Below, one piece after another: positions 22,379 through 33,213 of a stretch of DNA of 64,000 bases. Location of the stretch: the NCBI RefSeq assembly GCF_026745355.1, contig NC_079203.1, positions 7,197,627 through 7,261,626 on the forward strand, written 5' to 3'. The translations under genes were made by a program, and so were the position numbers. Numbering within the stretch: position 1 is the stretch's first letter; each line of letters begins with the position of its first letter. The stretch is from Beta vulgaris subsp. vulgaris (Eukaryota; Streptophyta; Magnoliopsida; Caryophyllales; Amaranthaceae). A model generated the notes under the pieces. The model searched no databases. It was not told the origin of the DNA and saw only the letters and a program-made list of their open reading frames with translations.

Positions 22379-22455
<77 letters not shown>
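22361..22455. repeat. (AT)n microsatellite
   Basis: About 95 bp of AT dinucleotide. Confidence 0.92.
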
Positions 22456-22457
<2 letters not shown>

Positions 22458-23138
22458 CTTAATATAAAGTACAACATTTAGTACGAGGTTGTAAATGACA
22501 TGACATATCTGATAGAAAACTATCATCCCTTCAGTTATTCAAGCTCTTTTTCCTGAAGACTTCACGCTAGGACAATCTGACAAATTATGTACTTGCCCTC
22601 CTTTAATTCAATATACTTTTCGGTTATTTCACCATATATCCCCGACAAATAAGGACTTAGTCACATCCTTTCCTACTAGAGTTCCAGAAATCTTTGATAA
22701 TCGAGTGTTCCATCCCTATCAGAGCCTTCGCGAACCCACTTAAAATCTTTACTGAACTATGATCGGCCAATATATTAGCAAATAAACGAAGGTAGACTCA
22801 AGCATCTATTATGTCCCGACAAATCACGAAATTCATCATATACCCTCAATGTTTCAGATATTCACCATATAGTCCTGAGTTTCCGAAAACGTTTACCAAA
22901 TGTCCTTTTCCTGACGGAAGTTAACTTACCATTAACGTTATTTATAATTTTGTCATTATTAACTCCTAATCCAACACAAAACCCTAACCCCCTAAACTCT
23001 CACCTTAATCCTAACCCACCATCCCCTCCAACCCAGTCCCGCCCCCCACCCCCTAGCAAATGATCCATAAAAGTCACCGCAAATTCTTTATCCCTCGGCA
23101 TTTCCTCATAGTTCCTATTGTATTACCCCGTTATATTA
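22456..23138. other. Intergenic DNA, nothing firm
   Basis: Includes ATATACCCTCAATGTTTCAG and ACGGAAGTTAACTTACCATT, phrases similar in type to the terminal region of the fold-back element at 61711. No partner end was found. Confidence 0.35.
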
Positions 23139-23369
23139 TCAAACTTGATTTATTTTCCACTCGTTTTGATTATCGTCCGAAATCTTTTTGTGTATCCAAA
23201 TTATGAATCTCGTAACACCCACAACAAAAGCATTGAAAATTAGGGAGACAACAACAGTCTTCACTATAAAACTTGTCGACAATTTTCGTACTTTATACAT
23301 GTTGATAACGCCAAAAAATACGTTAATTGGTGGGGCAATTGAAGAAACGACTTTCCACGTCTCTTCCAT
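23139..23369 (-). CDS. Small hypothetical membrane protein ORF
   Basis: A 76-codon frame from ATG 23369 (minus) has two hydrophobic stretches (about residues 8-24 and 39-63, the latter containing VVVSLIFNAFVVGV) and is preceded by a CT-rich leader-like segment (23370-23450). I do not recognise the protein. It may be a captured or decaying exon rather than a gene. Confidence 0.25.
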   Translation of the reverse strand: MEETWKVVSSIAPPINVFFGVINMYKVRKLSTSFIVKTVVVSLIFNAFVVGVTRFIIWIHKKISDDNQNEWKINQV

Positions 23370-23586
23370 TGAAATTTTGGAGAGTTACTGATTGAGAAGG
23401 CAGAGAGACAGGGGAAGGAGGAGAGGACAGAGAGAGACATAGCAGGGGAGGATAGTGTCAGGGGTTTTATACCTTTATGTTATAAACGGAAAACGTGCGG
23501 AGTTTTTATTTTTTATTTTTATGAATTTAAAGGTTTGTTCTTTATTTCATTTGGAGTAATATAGATACTAAGTCTGCTATCATCGC

Positions 23587-24617
23587 TAGGGGTGCTTATC
23601 GAGTGAGCCGAGCCCGAATAGCACTGGGCTCGGCTCGAGCTCGTTTAACTTTTCATGGGCTCGGCTCGACTCGTGATCTCGCCGAGCTTAGGGGAGCTAA
23701 GCTCAGCTCGAGCTCGTGATTAGAATTTGCGGCTCGAGCTCAGCTCGTGAGCTCATTTAAGCTCAACTCGTGAGATCGTTTAGGCTCGACTAGGGGTGTT
23801 AACGAGCCAAACCGAGACCGAACCTAACTAGACTCGACTTGGCTCAAGAACAATTTTAATTCGGCTCGGCTCAAGCTCAAAGCTCGTCGAGCTCGAAATA
23901 TTAAGCTCGACTCAAGCTCGAGTCCAAAAATTGCAAATTGCCTCGAGCTCGAATATAACTTCAAGGTTCAACCCTAAGCAAGTCTAAGGTCATAGTTCAT
24001 TAGGCCGAAACGTTTAGTAGTTCGAAGGCCCAATAACTAACACTTGTTATTGCATGGCCAAGCAAGTAGTAGCAGGCCAATGGTAGAGAGCTCTGGAGTG
24101 AAAGATTTCTTTTATAAAGCCTTTAACTCACACCCTCATCCTATTCCACCGATGTGGGCCTCTAGAAAGCCAAAGTTCTTTCTCACATGCTTCCATCTTG
24201 CAACATTGCTCCCCATTGTCCATGCGTGAATTCTCTTTAGTAATTATTCCTACTTTCTCTTTCTCTCTCCTCTTTCTATTTCAAGCGTGAGAATGATCAA
24301 ATAATCACACCTTAATGAAAATACCCTTTTTAATTGTTTTTACCTTTTTTTTTATGTTTCTTCTATTATATACCTTAGTTAAAAGAAATACTTAAAATAA
24401 TTTTTAATATATATAAATAATTTTTTATTATATAAATTTTTTTTTAATATAATTTTTTTAATATAATTTTTTAGTATAAAATAATAATCAAGCTGTTCAC
24501 GAGCTTTACAAGCCGAGCTTTGCCTAGCTTGGCTCGACTCGTTTAAGTCTCGAGCCGAGCTTTGACCGAGCAGAGCCCGAGCTGCTCGCGAGCTTGTCCG
24601 GCTCATTATCACCCCTA
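23587..24617. mobile_element. hAT-like element(s) rich in GAGCTCGGCTCG motifs
   Basis: Left terminus TAGGGGTGCTTATCGAGTGA and right terminus inverse TAGGGGTGATAATGAGCCGG, with near-matching flanks (ATCATCGC left, TTCATCGC right). A second left-type terminus (TAGGGGTGTTAACGAGCC) at about 23792 suggests a nested relative. Interior ends are arrays of CTCGAGCTCGGCTC-type sequence; no transposase. Confidence 0.6.
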
Positions 24618-24947
24618 ATTCATCGCAATATGATGCATGATGATTAGTATGTGCTAGGTAAAAGTATGTTTTTGCGTTCATAAGAAAGATTTTTCACATG
24701 GTGTATTATAAGAAAATCATTTTGCGTTACTAGAGTTAGTTGTTTTGTCTTTCACATTTTATTTTAGCCATTCTTCATTGTTGATCATTTTATCTCCTCT
24801 GTTCTTGCCTTATTGGACAGCGTTGCCAATGAGTAAAAGGTTAGGGTCAATTTTAGAGGGCAAATTATTGGACAGGATCATTATAGGGCCAACAAAATAA
24901 CTCAAAAATTTGGGAAAATAAAATAGATATTGTAAAAAAAATTCATT

Positions 24948-26441
24948 CACTAGTAGAATAAATGCCATTTGCTGCGGTCAAAAAGTGGTCTATTGCGGCG
25001 GTTTTGGACGCGCAGCAATAGGTAATTAATATATTGCTGCGGTTTTAAACCGCAACAATATTTGAACATATTGCTGCGGTTTCTAGGTGAAACCGCAGCA
25101 ATATAATAATTTAATATCAGATTTATAATACATCTATTGCTGCGTTTCCTAGTCAAAACCGCAGCAATAGATACTGGTGTAGGTAAAATTTTTTTTTTTT
25201 TTTTTGCATTTTGCCATTAAATTTGAAAGACAAAAAAACTATAAGAAAATAAAACATTACTGCTTGAAATTAATAACAAAAAATTATTATACAAAATTCA
25301 AAAACATAAAAAAATACAAAAAAACAGATTGAAATATATTATTAGAATATATTTAAGGCAGATTGTAAAAAAGTTAAAATTATAGTAAAAAAAAAAACAG
25401 ATCTAAAAAGAAATTTTAACAATTATCATAAAAAAAACAACACCCAGCAAAAGAATAGAAATGTAACTCCAAAAAAACTATAAGAAAAAATACATACAAC
25501 TATAATATAGTAATATCATTGAACACTAGATCTGAAAGTAATCGTATACAAATAATTACAAAACTATTATAATAACAACAATTACAACAATAACAACATC
25601 TCTTAAAAAAAATAGAAATTCCACGAAGGACTGGACCGCGAGCAAAACGAAGTGAAACGGCCGACGAAGGACGAACTGGAACGACGAACCGCCGCACGAA
25701 CGACGAAGGACTGGACCGCGAGTAGAACGAAGTGAAACGGCCGACGAAGGACGAACTGGAACGACGAACCGCCGCACGAACGACGAAGGACTGGACCTCT
25801 AGATCTACACGAACGACGAAGACTGGACCGCCGCATGAACGACGAAGGACTGGACCGACGAACGAACTGAGACGACGAACGAACTGGAACGACGCAGATG
25901 TGGTTTCGCCGGCAAGGAACAACGACGGGAGGCGTGAAACTGATGTCGTGGGTGGTTAAATCTGAGAGGAGAAAGAGAGATGCGTGAGAGGAGAGAGAGA
26001 GAGGGAGAGAGGAGAGAGAGATGCGTGAGTTTGAGAAGAGAGAGAGAGGAGAGTGAGGAGAGAGGGAGGCGTGAGAGGAGAGTGAGAGATGTGGGCGCCT
26101 GAGTGGTTTCTTTAGGGTTTAGCGAGAAAGGGGCCATTTTAAATATTATTAAATAATATGGGAGTCTAATATTGCTGCGGTTTTCACGTAGGACCGCAGC
26201 AATATATTAAAAAAATATTTATTTGATATATTGCTGCGGTCCTACGTGGAAACCGCAACAATATTAGCTTTTCAGGGGCCCACATTATTTTTAAAAAGTG
26301 TCAAGACAATATTGTTGCGGTTTTGGGCGGGAACCGCAACAATATTGTCAATTTCAATTTTTTTTTGTGTGTGTTATATTGCTGCGTATAGGTAAAACCG
26401 CAGCAACATCACCGCAGCAAATAGCATTTATTCTACTAGTG
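24948..26441. mobile_element. Non-autonomous CACTA element
   Basis: Termini CACTAGTAGAATAAATGCCA (left) and the inverse of TGCTATTTATTCTACTAGTG-type sequence (right) are near-perfect inverted repeats of about 30 bp, bounded by the 3-bp target duplication ATT (24945-24947 and 26442-26444). Subterminal regions carry many inverted ATTGCTGCGGTTT/AAACCGCAGCAAT motifs, as expected for transposase binding. No transposase is present. Confidence 0.88.
25624..25800. repeat. 80-bp tandem repeat inside the CACTA element
   Basis: Units beginning CGAAGGACTGGACC start at 25624, 25704 and 25784, giving 2.2 near-identical copies, followed by degenerate ACGAACGACGAA repeats to about 25890. The apparent ORFs here are repeat artefacts. 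Confidence 0.85.
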
Positions 26442-26654
26442 ATTTACGAATTTGTATTCAATTATACTCACTTTTGTCTCTCTCCGCTCACTATTTTTCT
26501 TCTCCATCTAGCGCCCGCATTGACACAACCCGTTATGACCCTGTACGAACCGACCATTTTCACGATCCGACCTATTCTTGACCCGCACCAACCCGTCCCG
26601 ACCAATAACCAGGTCTACTTGCAACATATTTCGTTTTAGGAAGTGTACTATTAC

Positions 26655-26864
26655 TTATTTTCGGGCCCTCTTTTGGGGACTCGTGGTAAGAGGAAATTCC
26701 TCTGGACTACACTGGCACAAGGCCATTCACTCAGAGGCTCAACAAGCCCCAACCCTCCTAACAACATTGAAATTTTGTTTCCACCAAGATTTGAACTTTG
26801 GTCTCCCATGTGGGAGATATGAAGCCATACCATTGCACTCAAGGGTCCTTGATGAAAGAACATT
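26655..26864 (-). mobile_element. tRNA-derived SINE
   Basis: On the minus strand, near its start, GAGTGCAATGGTATGG resembles an A box and AAAGTTCAAATCTTGG a B box, tRNA-like in spacing. The body ends near 26655. A short TATTACTT match on both sides may be the target duplication. Family not recognised. Confidence 0.45.
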
Positions 26865-26908
26865 ATTACTTGCACATTGGCATTTTTGACAATAAATTCT
26901 TTATTTCT

Positions 26909-27170
26909 AGTCCCTTCGGTTCCTAAAGATCCTTCCTCTTTTACTTTTCACGCACGCCAATGCAAAATTTTGGACATTAATATATCTAATTATGTATTTC
27001 TAAAAATTATAAAAAATAAATTTTTATAAAATACATATTGAGACGAATCTAACAAGACCCTACATGACTATATTGTTTCTTACGTATAAGTCACAAACAA
27101 CAGTCTGAAACTTGCGAATAGTAAAAAATAACAAAGAAGAAGTATCTTTCAGAACTAGAGGTAGTATCTC
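26909..27170. mobile_element. Degenerate Stowaway-like MITE
   Basis: Left CCCTTCGGTTCCTAAAGATC resembles the terminus of the MITE at 60820; the right side has a weak inverse match near 27140-27170. Confidence 0.35.
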
Positions 27171-27390
27171 TTAATAGATTTAGGTTCTTTTTTTTTTTTT
27201 ATCTCCTCTCTATATGTCTCTTATATCTTCCTTAATCCTTATGCACATTTCAATGTTGCGAGTATAAAGAAACAAAACAATGTAAATATTTCTTATGCCT
27301 TTTACCACACCTTTGCTACTTGATAAATGAAAAAAAAAAAAAATTCTCCTCTTTGTCCGTTGTCAGCCCTCTTCCACTTTGAACACTTCG

Positions 27391-27714
27391 GTCTATTTGG
27401 CAAATAGAGTTTAGAGTTTAGCTATTAGAGTTTGCTGTTAGAGTTTTAACTTTTTGTTCAACATATTTTACTGCTGATTTGACAACTTTTTGTTATAAAC
27501 GTGTTTGATAACAATTAACTGATTGCTAAACTTATTATCATTTGTTTGACTAAAATGACATTTATAGACATTTTAATAAATGTGTGGTAGTATTATTAGA
27601 GACAAAAAAGTCATTATACATATTTGTACCTGATCCTCTAAAGAAAAAGATCCTATTAAAAGCTTTTTCATTCCAAAACTTTCTCTAAAACTCTATTTTA
27701 TCAAACACTCCTTT
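27391..27714. mobile_element. TIR MITE upstream of UMPS
   Basis: GGTCTATTTGGCAAATAGAG at the left is mirrored by CTCTATTTTATCAAACACTC near 27690-27711. A second related right end (AACTCTAATTGCCAAACACC) lies at 28984-29005, so the Tourist-like element at 27718 may have inserted within it. Confidence 0.45.
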
Positions 27715-27717
27715 TAA

Positions 27718-28958
27718 GGCTATGTTCAGTTCACCTTATTTTTGCTTACTTCAGATCTAATCAGATCAGATCAGAAAAAATAAGTTCAGATCAGATCAGA
27801 TCAGAAAAAATAAGTTCAGATCAGTTCAGATCAGATCAGATCAGATCATGCTTATATTTAAAAACTCATTATTATTATTAAATATATTTCATTACATATT
27901 AGTAAAAATTATAATAATTGAATATTAATAAAGTACTCATTGAGACAATCAAACAAGACCCCACATGACTATATTTTTTCTTATATATTGAGAAAAATCT
28001 AAAAGATTCTCTCTAATTGTGAATAGTGTCAAGATTCTAAGTGAGAAAGATAAAAAAATACAAAGGGAGTATTATTATTTACTAGTACATTTGTTCAAAA
28101 GAATTATTATTGTTGTTGTTGTTGTACTTATTAATTATTAATATTGGTAATTATTATTAATCTTGTTGTTACCATTATAAATGTCATTGTTATCATTATA
28201 TTAAGTTATTTTGTTGTTATTAAATAATAGAAAATTAAAAGCCACGTGTTAAGAACATAAGATTGACGCAAAAATAAGAAATATATAAAATATGATATCT
28301 CAAATTCATGACAAGAAACTACTAAGTTCGGATTACATTTCAAAATAAGCTAAGTGTGAGATACAAATTATAAATTTAGATTCGGTATACCTCTTCCTAC
28401 CGAATTCCAAATCTCTCTAGCTATTTGAAGTTGCACGATATTTTTTTTTTTTGCTCAAGTCATAGTTGTTTGTATATCTTATTTTATTTTATATGGAGAA
28501 AAAAGTTGAGTTTGTCGACTTCTCAAGTGTGAAACATTTTTTTTAAAGATAAAGTGTGAAACATTGTATAAGTGCTCTTATAAATTAATGACTTGAGTTA
28601 TATAATTATTTTTAGTAATAATAATAATAATTATGATTATAATTATTATTGTTGTTCTTATAATAATGATAATAATAATTATTATCATTAATAATAAAAG
28701 TTGTGTAAAAGTTGTAATAGAAATAAAATGATAATAATAGTAATACTATAAAGAAGATCTATAATGTATTGCATAATAATATTTACAAGTAATAATATAA
28801 TAGTAATAATATATTTTATAAAAGATAAGATCTTGTAAATCAGATCAGTTCAGATCAGATCAAATTAGAAAAAATAAGTTCAAATTAAAAAAAATAAGTT
28901 CAAATCAGATCAAATCAAATAAGTTCAAATCAGAAAATTTCAGATGAACTAAACCGCC
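27718..28958. mobile_element. PIF/Harbinger (Tourist-like) element with CAGATCAGATCAG arrays
   Basis: Bounded by the 3-bp duplication TAA (27715-27717 and 28959-28961). Ends GGCTATGTTCAGTTCACCTT and the inverse of AGATGAACTAAACCGCC pair imperfectly. The subterminal arrays are GTTCAGATCAGATCAG repeats, the middle is AT-rich with ATT triplet runs. No transposase. Confidence 0.6.
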
Positions 28959-29122
28959 TAAGTCCAAAACTTTCTTTTTGTCCAAAACTCTAATTGCCAA
29001 ACACCCCACACATATTTACAGCCGTTCCTCCCACTTTAAGAACATATTCACTCCACACTCCATCATCACTCTCTCTCTCAACTTTTCTCTCCCCACTTTC
29101 CTCCATTACACCAGCACCATCA

Positions 29123-32100
29123 ATGGCGGCCACTTCACCATCAATGGAATCCCTAATCCTTCAACTCCACGAAATCTCCGCCGTAAAATTCGGCAACTTC
29201 AAGCTCAAATCCGGCATATCTTCCCCTGTATACATCGACCTCCGGTTAATAGTATCTTACCCTTCTCTCCTCTCTCAAATCTCCCAAACCCTAATTTCCG
29301 CCGTCGCTTCTTCCTCCCCTCCAGCGACCTTCGACGTCATTTGCGGCGTTCCTTACACTGCTCTTCCTATTGCTACCGTCGTTTCCGTCGCTAATAACAT
29401 TCCCATGCTCATGCGTCGGAAAGAGGTTAAATCTTATGGTACTGGAAAAGCCATTGAAGGTGTTTTTACTCCTTCTCAAACTTGCCTTATTATTGAAGAC
29501 CTTGTTACTAGTGGTGCTTCTGTTCTTGAAACTGCTGCTCCTTTGAGAGATTCCGGACTTAAGGTTACTGATGCTGTTGTTCTCATTGATAGGTCAGTCT
29601 TTCTTTTCAATACTTTAGTCCTTACTACTATATATTCAAATGTATGCAATGCGTGCTTCGAGTTATAAACACATTTACAATAAATAGTCATTGTATATTG
29701 ACATTTCAGGGAACAAGGAGGGCGAGAAAATTTGGCAGAAAACGGGATTAGATTGCACTCAATATTGAAGCTGAGTGAGATGGTTGGAGTTTTGAGGAGG
29801 TTGGGTAAGGTGGATGATGAAACAGAGAAGATGGTATTGAAGTTCCTGGAGGAGAATAAGAAGGTCTCTGTTCCGAATATGGGGAAAGAGAAAGTTGGGG
29901 GATTAAGAATGGGTTACATGGAGAGGTCCAAGTTAACTAAAAATGAGACTGGTAGGAAATTGTTTGAGATAATGGTTAAAAAGGAGACTAATTTGTGCTT
30001 AGCTGCTGATGTTGGTACAGCAGCTGAGTTACTTGCCTTGGCTGATAAGGTGATTGTTTCTTATTGTTGACACATATATGTACCTAGAAGCTAATTTCCT
30101 AGATTATTCTTGTGTTTGTGTTTAGCATGTCAAAGTAGCAAACCATAAACATTGAACTCTTTTGTGATGTTGTTCTTCTTTTGGTGGTAGATGAAGTCAT
30201 ATAACCTTTCTCTTGTCACCTTCTCCCTGGTGTTGGTTTGCATAGCAGCTCTAGTCTATATGAACTGTAGTAAATCTTTGATGGAGGGTGCCGACACTTC
30301 TCATAATGAGTCCTCCTTTTGTGAATAGAAACATCTTATGATTCTTTGAATTTAGCTTGAATAGTTGAGCTGAAATATCTGTGTGGAATCTGTTTTGGTG
30401 CTGATTGGGATGGGGGGGGGGGACCGTTGTTCTTTTGAGGTTAGAGTGTGACATTTAGGAGTCGTTTGGTTCATTATTTTGGGTTTTAAGAAACGGAATC
30501 AATTATCGATTTCTTTTCTTCTTGTTTGGTTCAACCCCACATCAATCCCTTACCATTACTTGATGGTAATGGATTTCCCCAATTTGTTACCTTCCCTCCC
30601 CCTTAAGTAACAAAATTCATTTCTTGAAGGTAATGGTTACCCTTCATTTTCATTACTTGGCTTGAACCAAACACTCATTAAAGGTAACCATTTTTATTAC
30701 CATTCTCCTCCTCTATTTGTATCCATTCCTTTTCCATTTCATATAATGAACCAAACGACCCCTTAGTTTGTTTAGAATGTTACTATGAAGACATTGTGCT
30801 CTCAAGAATTCCGTAAATTTTACTCATGTCAGTGGAAATGGTTGTCCCTTTAAAGTACTTGTGCCTATGGTGGGTAAACATTATATCATAACCGAAGGCC
30901 AAGAGCTGCGAAGGAATCTTCACTCCTAATTATCTTGATATGATCGGTCTTGCATTTTTTCTATAGATAAGACTAAATAAAATTTAATTCTCATAATTAC
31001 CAATGTATGAGGCCATGATCATTGTTGTTTATCTTTCATTAAAGTTTTTATTTGACTTGCCTGTTTGCACACTGTGTTGCAGGTTGGATCAGAAATCTGT
31101 TTACTGAAAACTCATGTTGATATATTGCCTGATTTTACCCCCGACTTTGGCTCAAAACTTCGCTCGGTATGTTATGATTCTGTCTTAATTCTCTATCCTT
31201 GGTTTGGTCATTTGGTCCCCAGTTTTGTTACCATGCACAACCAGTTTATCACTCAGTACCCTTTGCTGTGAGAGAATATTGTGACCTGTCTGAATGAATT
31301 ACTAACTATTTGGACCGCAGGAGATGTGCAAAGTATATCGTTAGATTCTTGTATTTCTAACATGATGAAACTGTGGAGAACTCTTCCATTTAAAAGAAAG
31401 ACAACTTGCTTTTACTTTTTTTGCTCTGGTGTTGACTTTAAGAATGTCTATTGCTGGTTTTAATATCTCTAGTGATAAAACTCTTATGGTCTGTTTGGTA
31501 GATGGTAGTGAATGGTAGTGAATGGTGGTAACTGTAATAAATTTATATGTAAAAGTATCATGTCAATATCCATGGTAAATTGGTAATGCTTGTCCACCCA
31601 AACTTGTGATTTTCTTTACGTAAACTCATTACAACTCATTACTACTTTAGAGGTTGTGTATTGGGTGTGGAAATTTGTAAAAGATGCAAATGTTTGAGGA
31701 TGAGATTCCATTACCATGGTAGTGAGCAGGGATTTTCCTTGCAAATTACATATGATTTCATTACCATTACCATTACCATTACCAGCATTTAGTACCACCT
31801 AGCAAATGCACCACTAATGGATTTTGAGCAGGGATTTTATTCTTCTTTTCCCTCTTCTTTTTGGATATTTTTGTCACTTTTTGTTTCTTATGCAACTGTT
31901 TTTGGTCACTTTGTTGAACGAACTTGACAGATTGCGGACAAGCATAATTTCCTTATCTTTGAGGATCGTAAGTTTGCTGATATTGGTAATACTGTAACTA
32001 TGCAGTATGAAGGGTAAGAAATGAACTTATCACTGTTTCATACAGTGATCCTTTTTTGTCACTTACCCAAATTGAGCTTTCCCTTTTGTCTATTTCAGTG

Positions 32101-32910
32101 GTGTCTATCGCATCTTGGATTGGGCTGACATAACTAATGCTCACATTATCTCAGGCCCTGGGATTGTAGATGGTCTAAAGTTGAAGGTATTATTTATAGA
32201 ATATGTATAGAAGTTCAATTTTCTGATCTGATATATAAGTCTACTCACTAATCATTTCCCTCCTGTATAGGGTTTGCCTCGTGGTAGGGGTCTCTTGTTG
32301 TTGGCTGAAATGAGTTCTGCTGGTAACCTTGCAACTGGAGATTACACAGCAGCAGCTGCAAAGATCGCTGAGGATCACTCAGATTTTGTTATAGGTTTTA
32401 TCTCGGTTAATCCAGCATCTTGGAAATGTGGACCAGTAAACCCAGCCCTTATACATGCTACACCTGGAGTTCAAATGGTAACTGGTGGTGATGCCCTTGG
32501 CCAGCAGTACAACACTCCGTATTCAGTATGTTACTTTCTTTCTAATTACTCCATAGTTGGGTTAATTGTGGTCTGAAAATTAGTTATTGGACCCAAGTGA
32601 TGCACCTGTCAGTCGTTGTCTACTCTATGAATCATTGATGCATTAATTTTGGTTATGGAATCTGGTTCTGCTTAAAAATAGATCTACTACATCATTATGG
32701 ATATTGCTATATCTGTCAAACTTTTTTTTGATAGTTATATATGTCAAACTATATGTAATAGAACTGGCTATGCTGTTGCAGGTTATCTATGATAGAGGCA
32801 GTGATATAATAATTGTTGGTCGTGGAATTATTAAAGCAGCGGATCCTGGAGAGACTGCTCGTGAATACCGACTTCAAGGATGGAATGCTTATTTGGCCAA
32901 ATGCACATAA
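29123..32910 (+). CDS. UMPS: Uridine 5'-monophosphate synthase (OPRT + OMP decarboxylase)
   Basis: Bifunctional enzyme for the last two steps of de novo pyrimidine synthesis: orotate + PRPP to OMP, then decarboxylation to UMP. Seven exons: 29123-29592, 29710-30049, 31083-31166, 31931-32013, 32099-32186, 32271-32525, 32782-32910, all GT-AG with consistent phase, giving 482 residues, close to plant UMPS. OPRT domain: PRPP loop [12 protein letters not shown] (122-133) and [12 protein letters not shown] (98-109). ODC domain: catalytic D-x-K-x-x-D in [11 protein letters not shown] (Asp310, Lys312, Asp315), and [18 protein letters not shown] near the C-terminus binds phosphate. The start [18 protein letters not shown] matches plant homologues in register. 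Intact; expected to be constitutive. Confidence 0.96.
30458..30762. mobile_element. Tourist-like MITE in UMPS intron 2
   Basis: Inverted ends GGAGTCGTTTGGTTCATTAT and inverse GGGGTCGTTTGGTTCATTAT, bounded by TTA (30455-30457 and 30763-30765). 305 bp. The 3-bp TTA target and G-rich termini identify a PIF/Harbinger MITE. Confidence 0.85.
31487..31814. mobile_element. TIR MITE in UMPS intron 3
   Basis: TGGTCTGTTTGGTAGATGGT at the left mirrors ACCACCTAGCAAATGCACCA at the right. The interior is rich in GGTAATG/CATTACC repeats. Probably another Tourist-type element; flanks are too short for a sure duplication. Confidence 0.6.
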
Positions 32911-33006
32911 GTCAAACCGGTCTGTTTGGACTTTCTCAGTTTTGCATTATGGTAGCGTGACTTTTCCAATAATCTTTGACTTTGTTTGAGGGAAGACCTT
33001 GATATC

Positions 33007-33213
33007 AATGAGGGTTCAAATCTCTTCTAGTTAGGCATTAGATCTGGTCGAGTTATCTATGATTCTATATTGTATTTCACAAGGTGATGGTTTGGATGCT
33101 GCATAATGCCAATGAGGGTTGATATCTTTTATAGTTAGCCATTAGATCTGGTCGAGTTATCTATGGTTCTATTTGTATTTCATGAGGTGATGGTTTTGGC
33201 TGCTGCCTAATGC
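33007..33213 (+). repeat. 104-bp tandem duplication downstream of UMPS
   Basis: AATGAGGGTT at 33007 and 33111 begin two copies sharing AGATCTGGTCGAGTTATCTA and AGGTGATGGTTT; the second has small indels. It lies in or just past the UMPS 3' UTR. Confidence 0.85.

Noticed and set aside
21688..22526. ORFs made of Ile-Tyr repeats
   Set aside because: Translations of AT microsatellites.
25500..26137. Overlapping ORFs of 73-140 codons
   Set aside because: Products of the 80-bp tandem repeat and purine-rich filler inside the CACTA element; all frames stay open because of repeat composition.
24948..26441. CRISPR-like array of regularly spaced GCTGCGGTTTT repeats
   Set aside because: Repeats are inverted and irregularly spaced within a CACTA element with matching termini and TSD, in a plant genome.
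26298..26639. 113-codon ORF
   Set aside because: It crosses the right boundary of the CACTA element, so it cannot be an ancestral gene; no domain seen.
28978..29394. Alternative-frame ORF over UMPS exon 1
   Set aside because: The UMPS frame carries the conserved OPRT motifs; this is its shadow.
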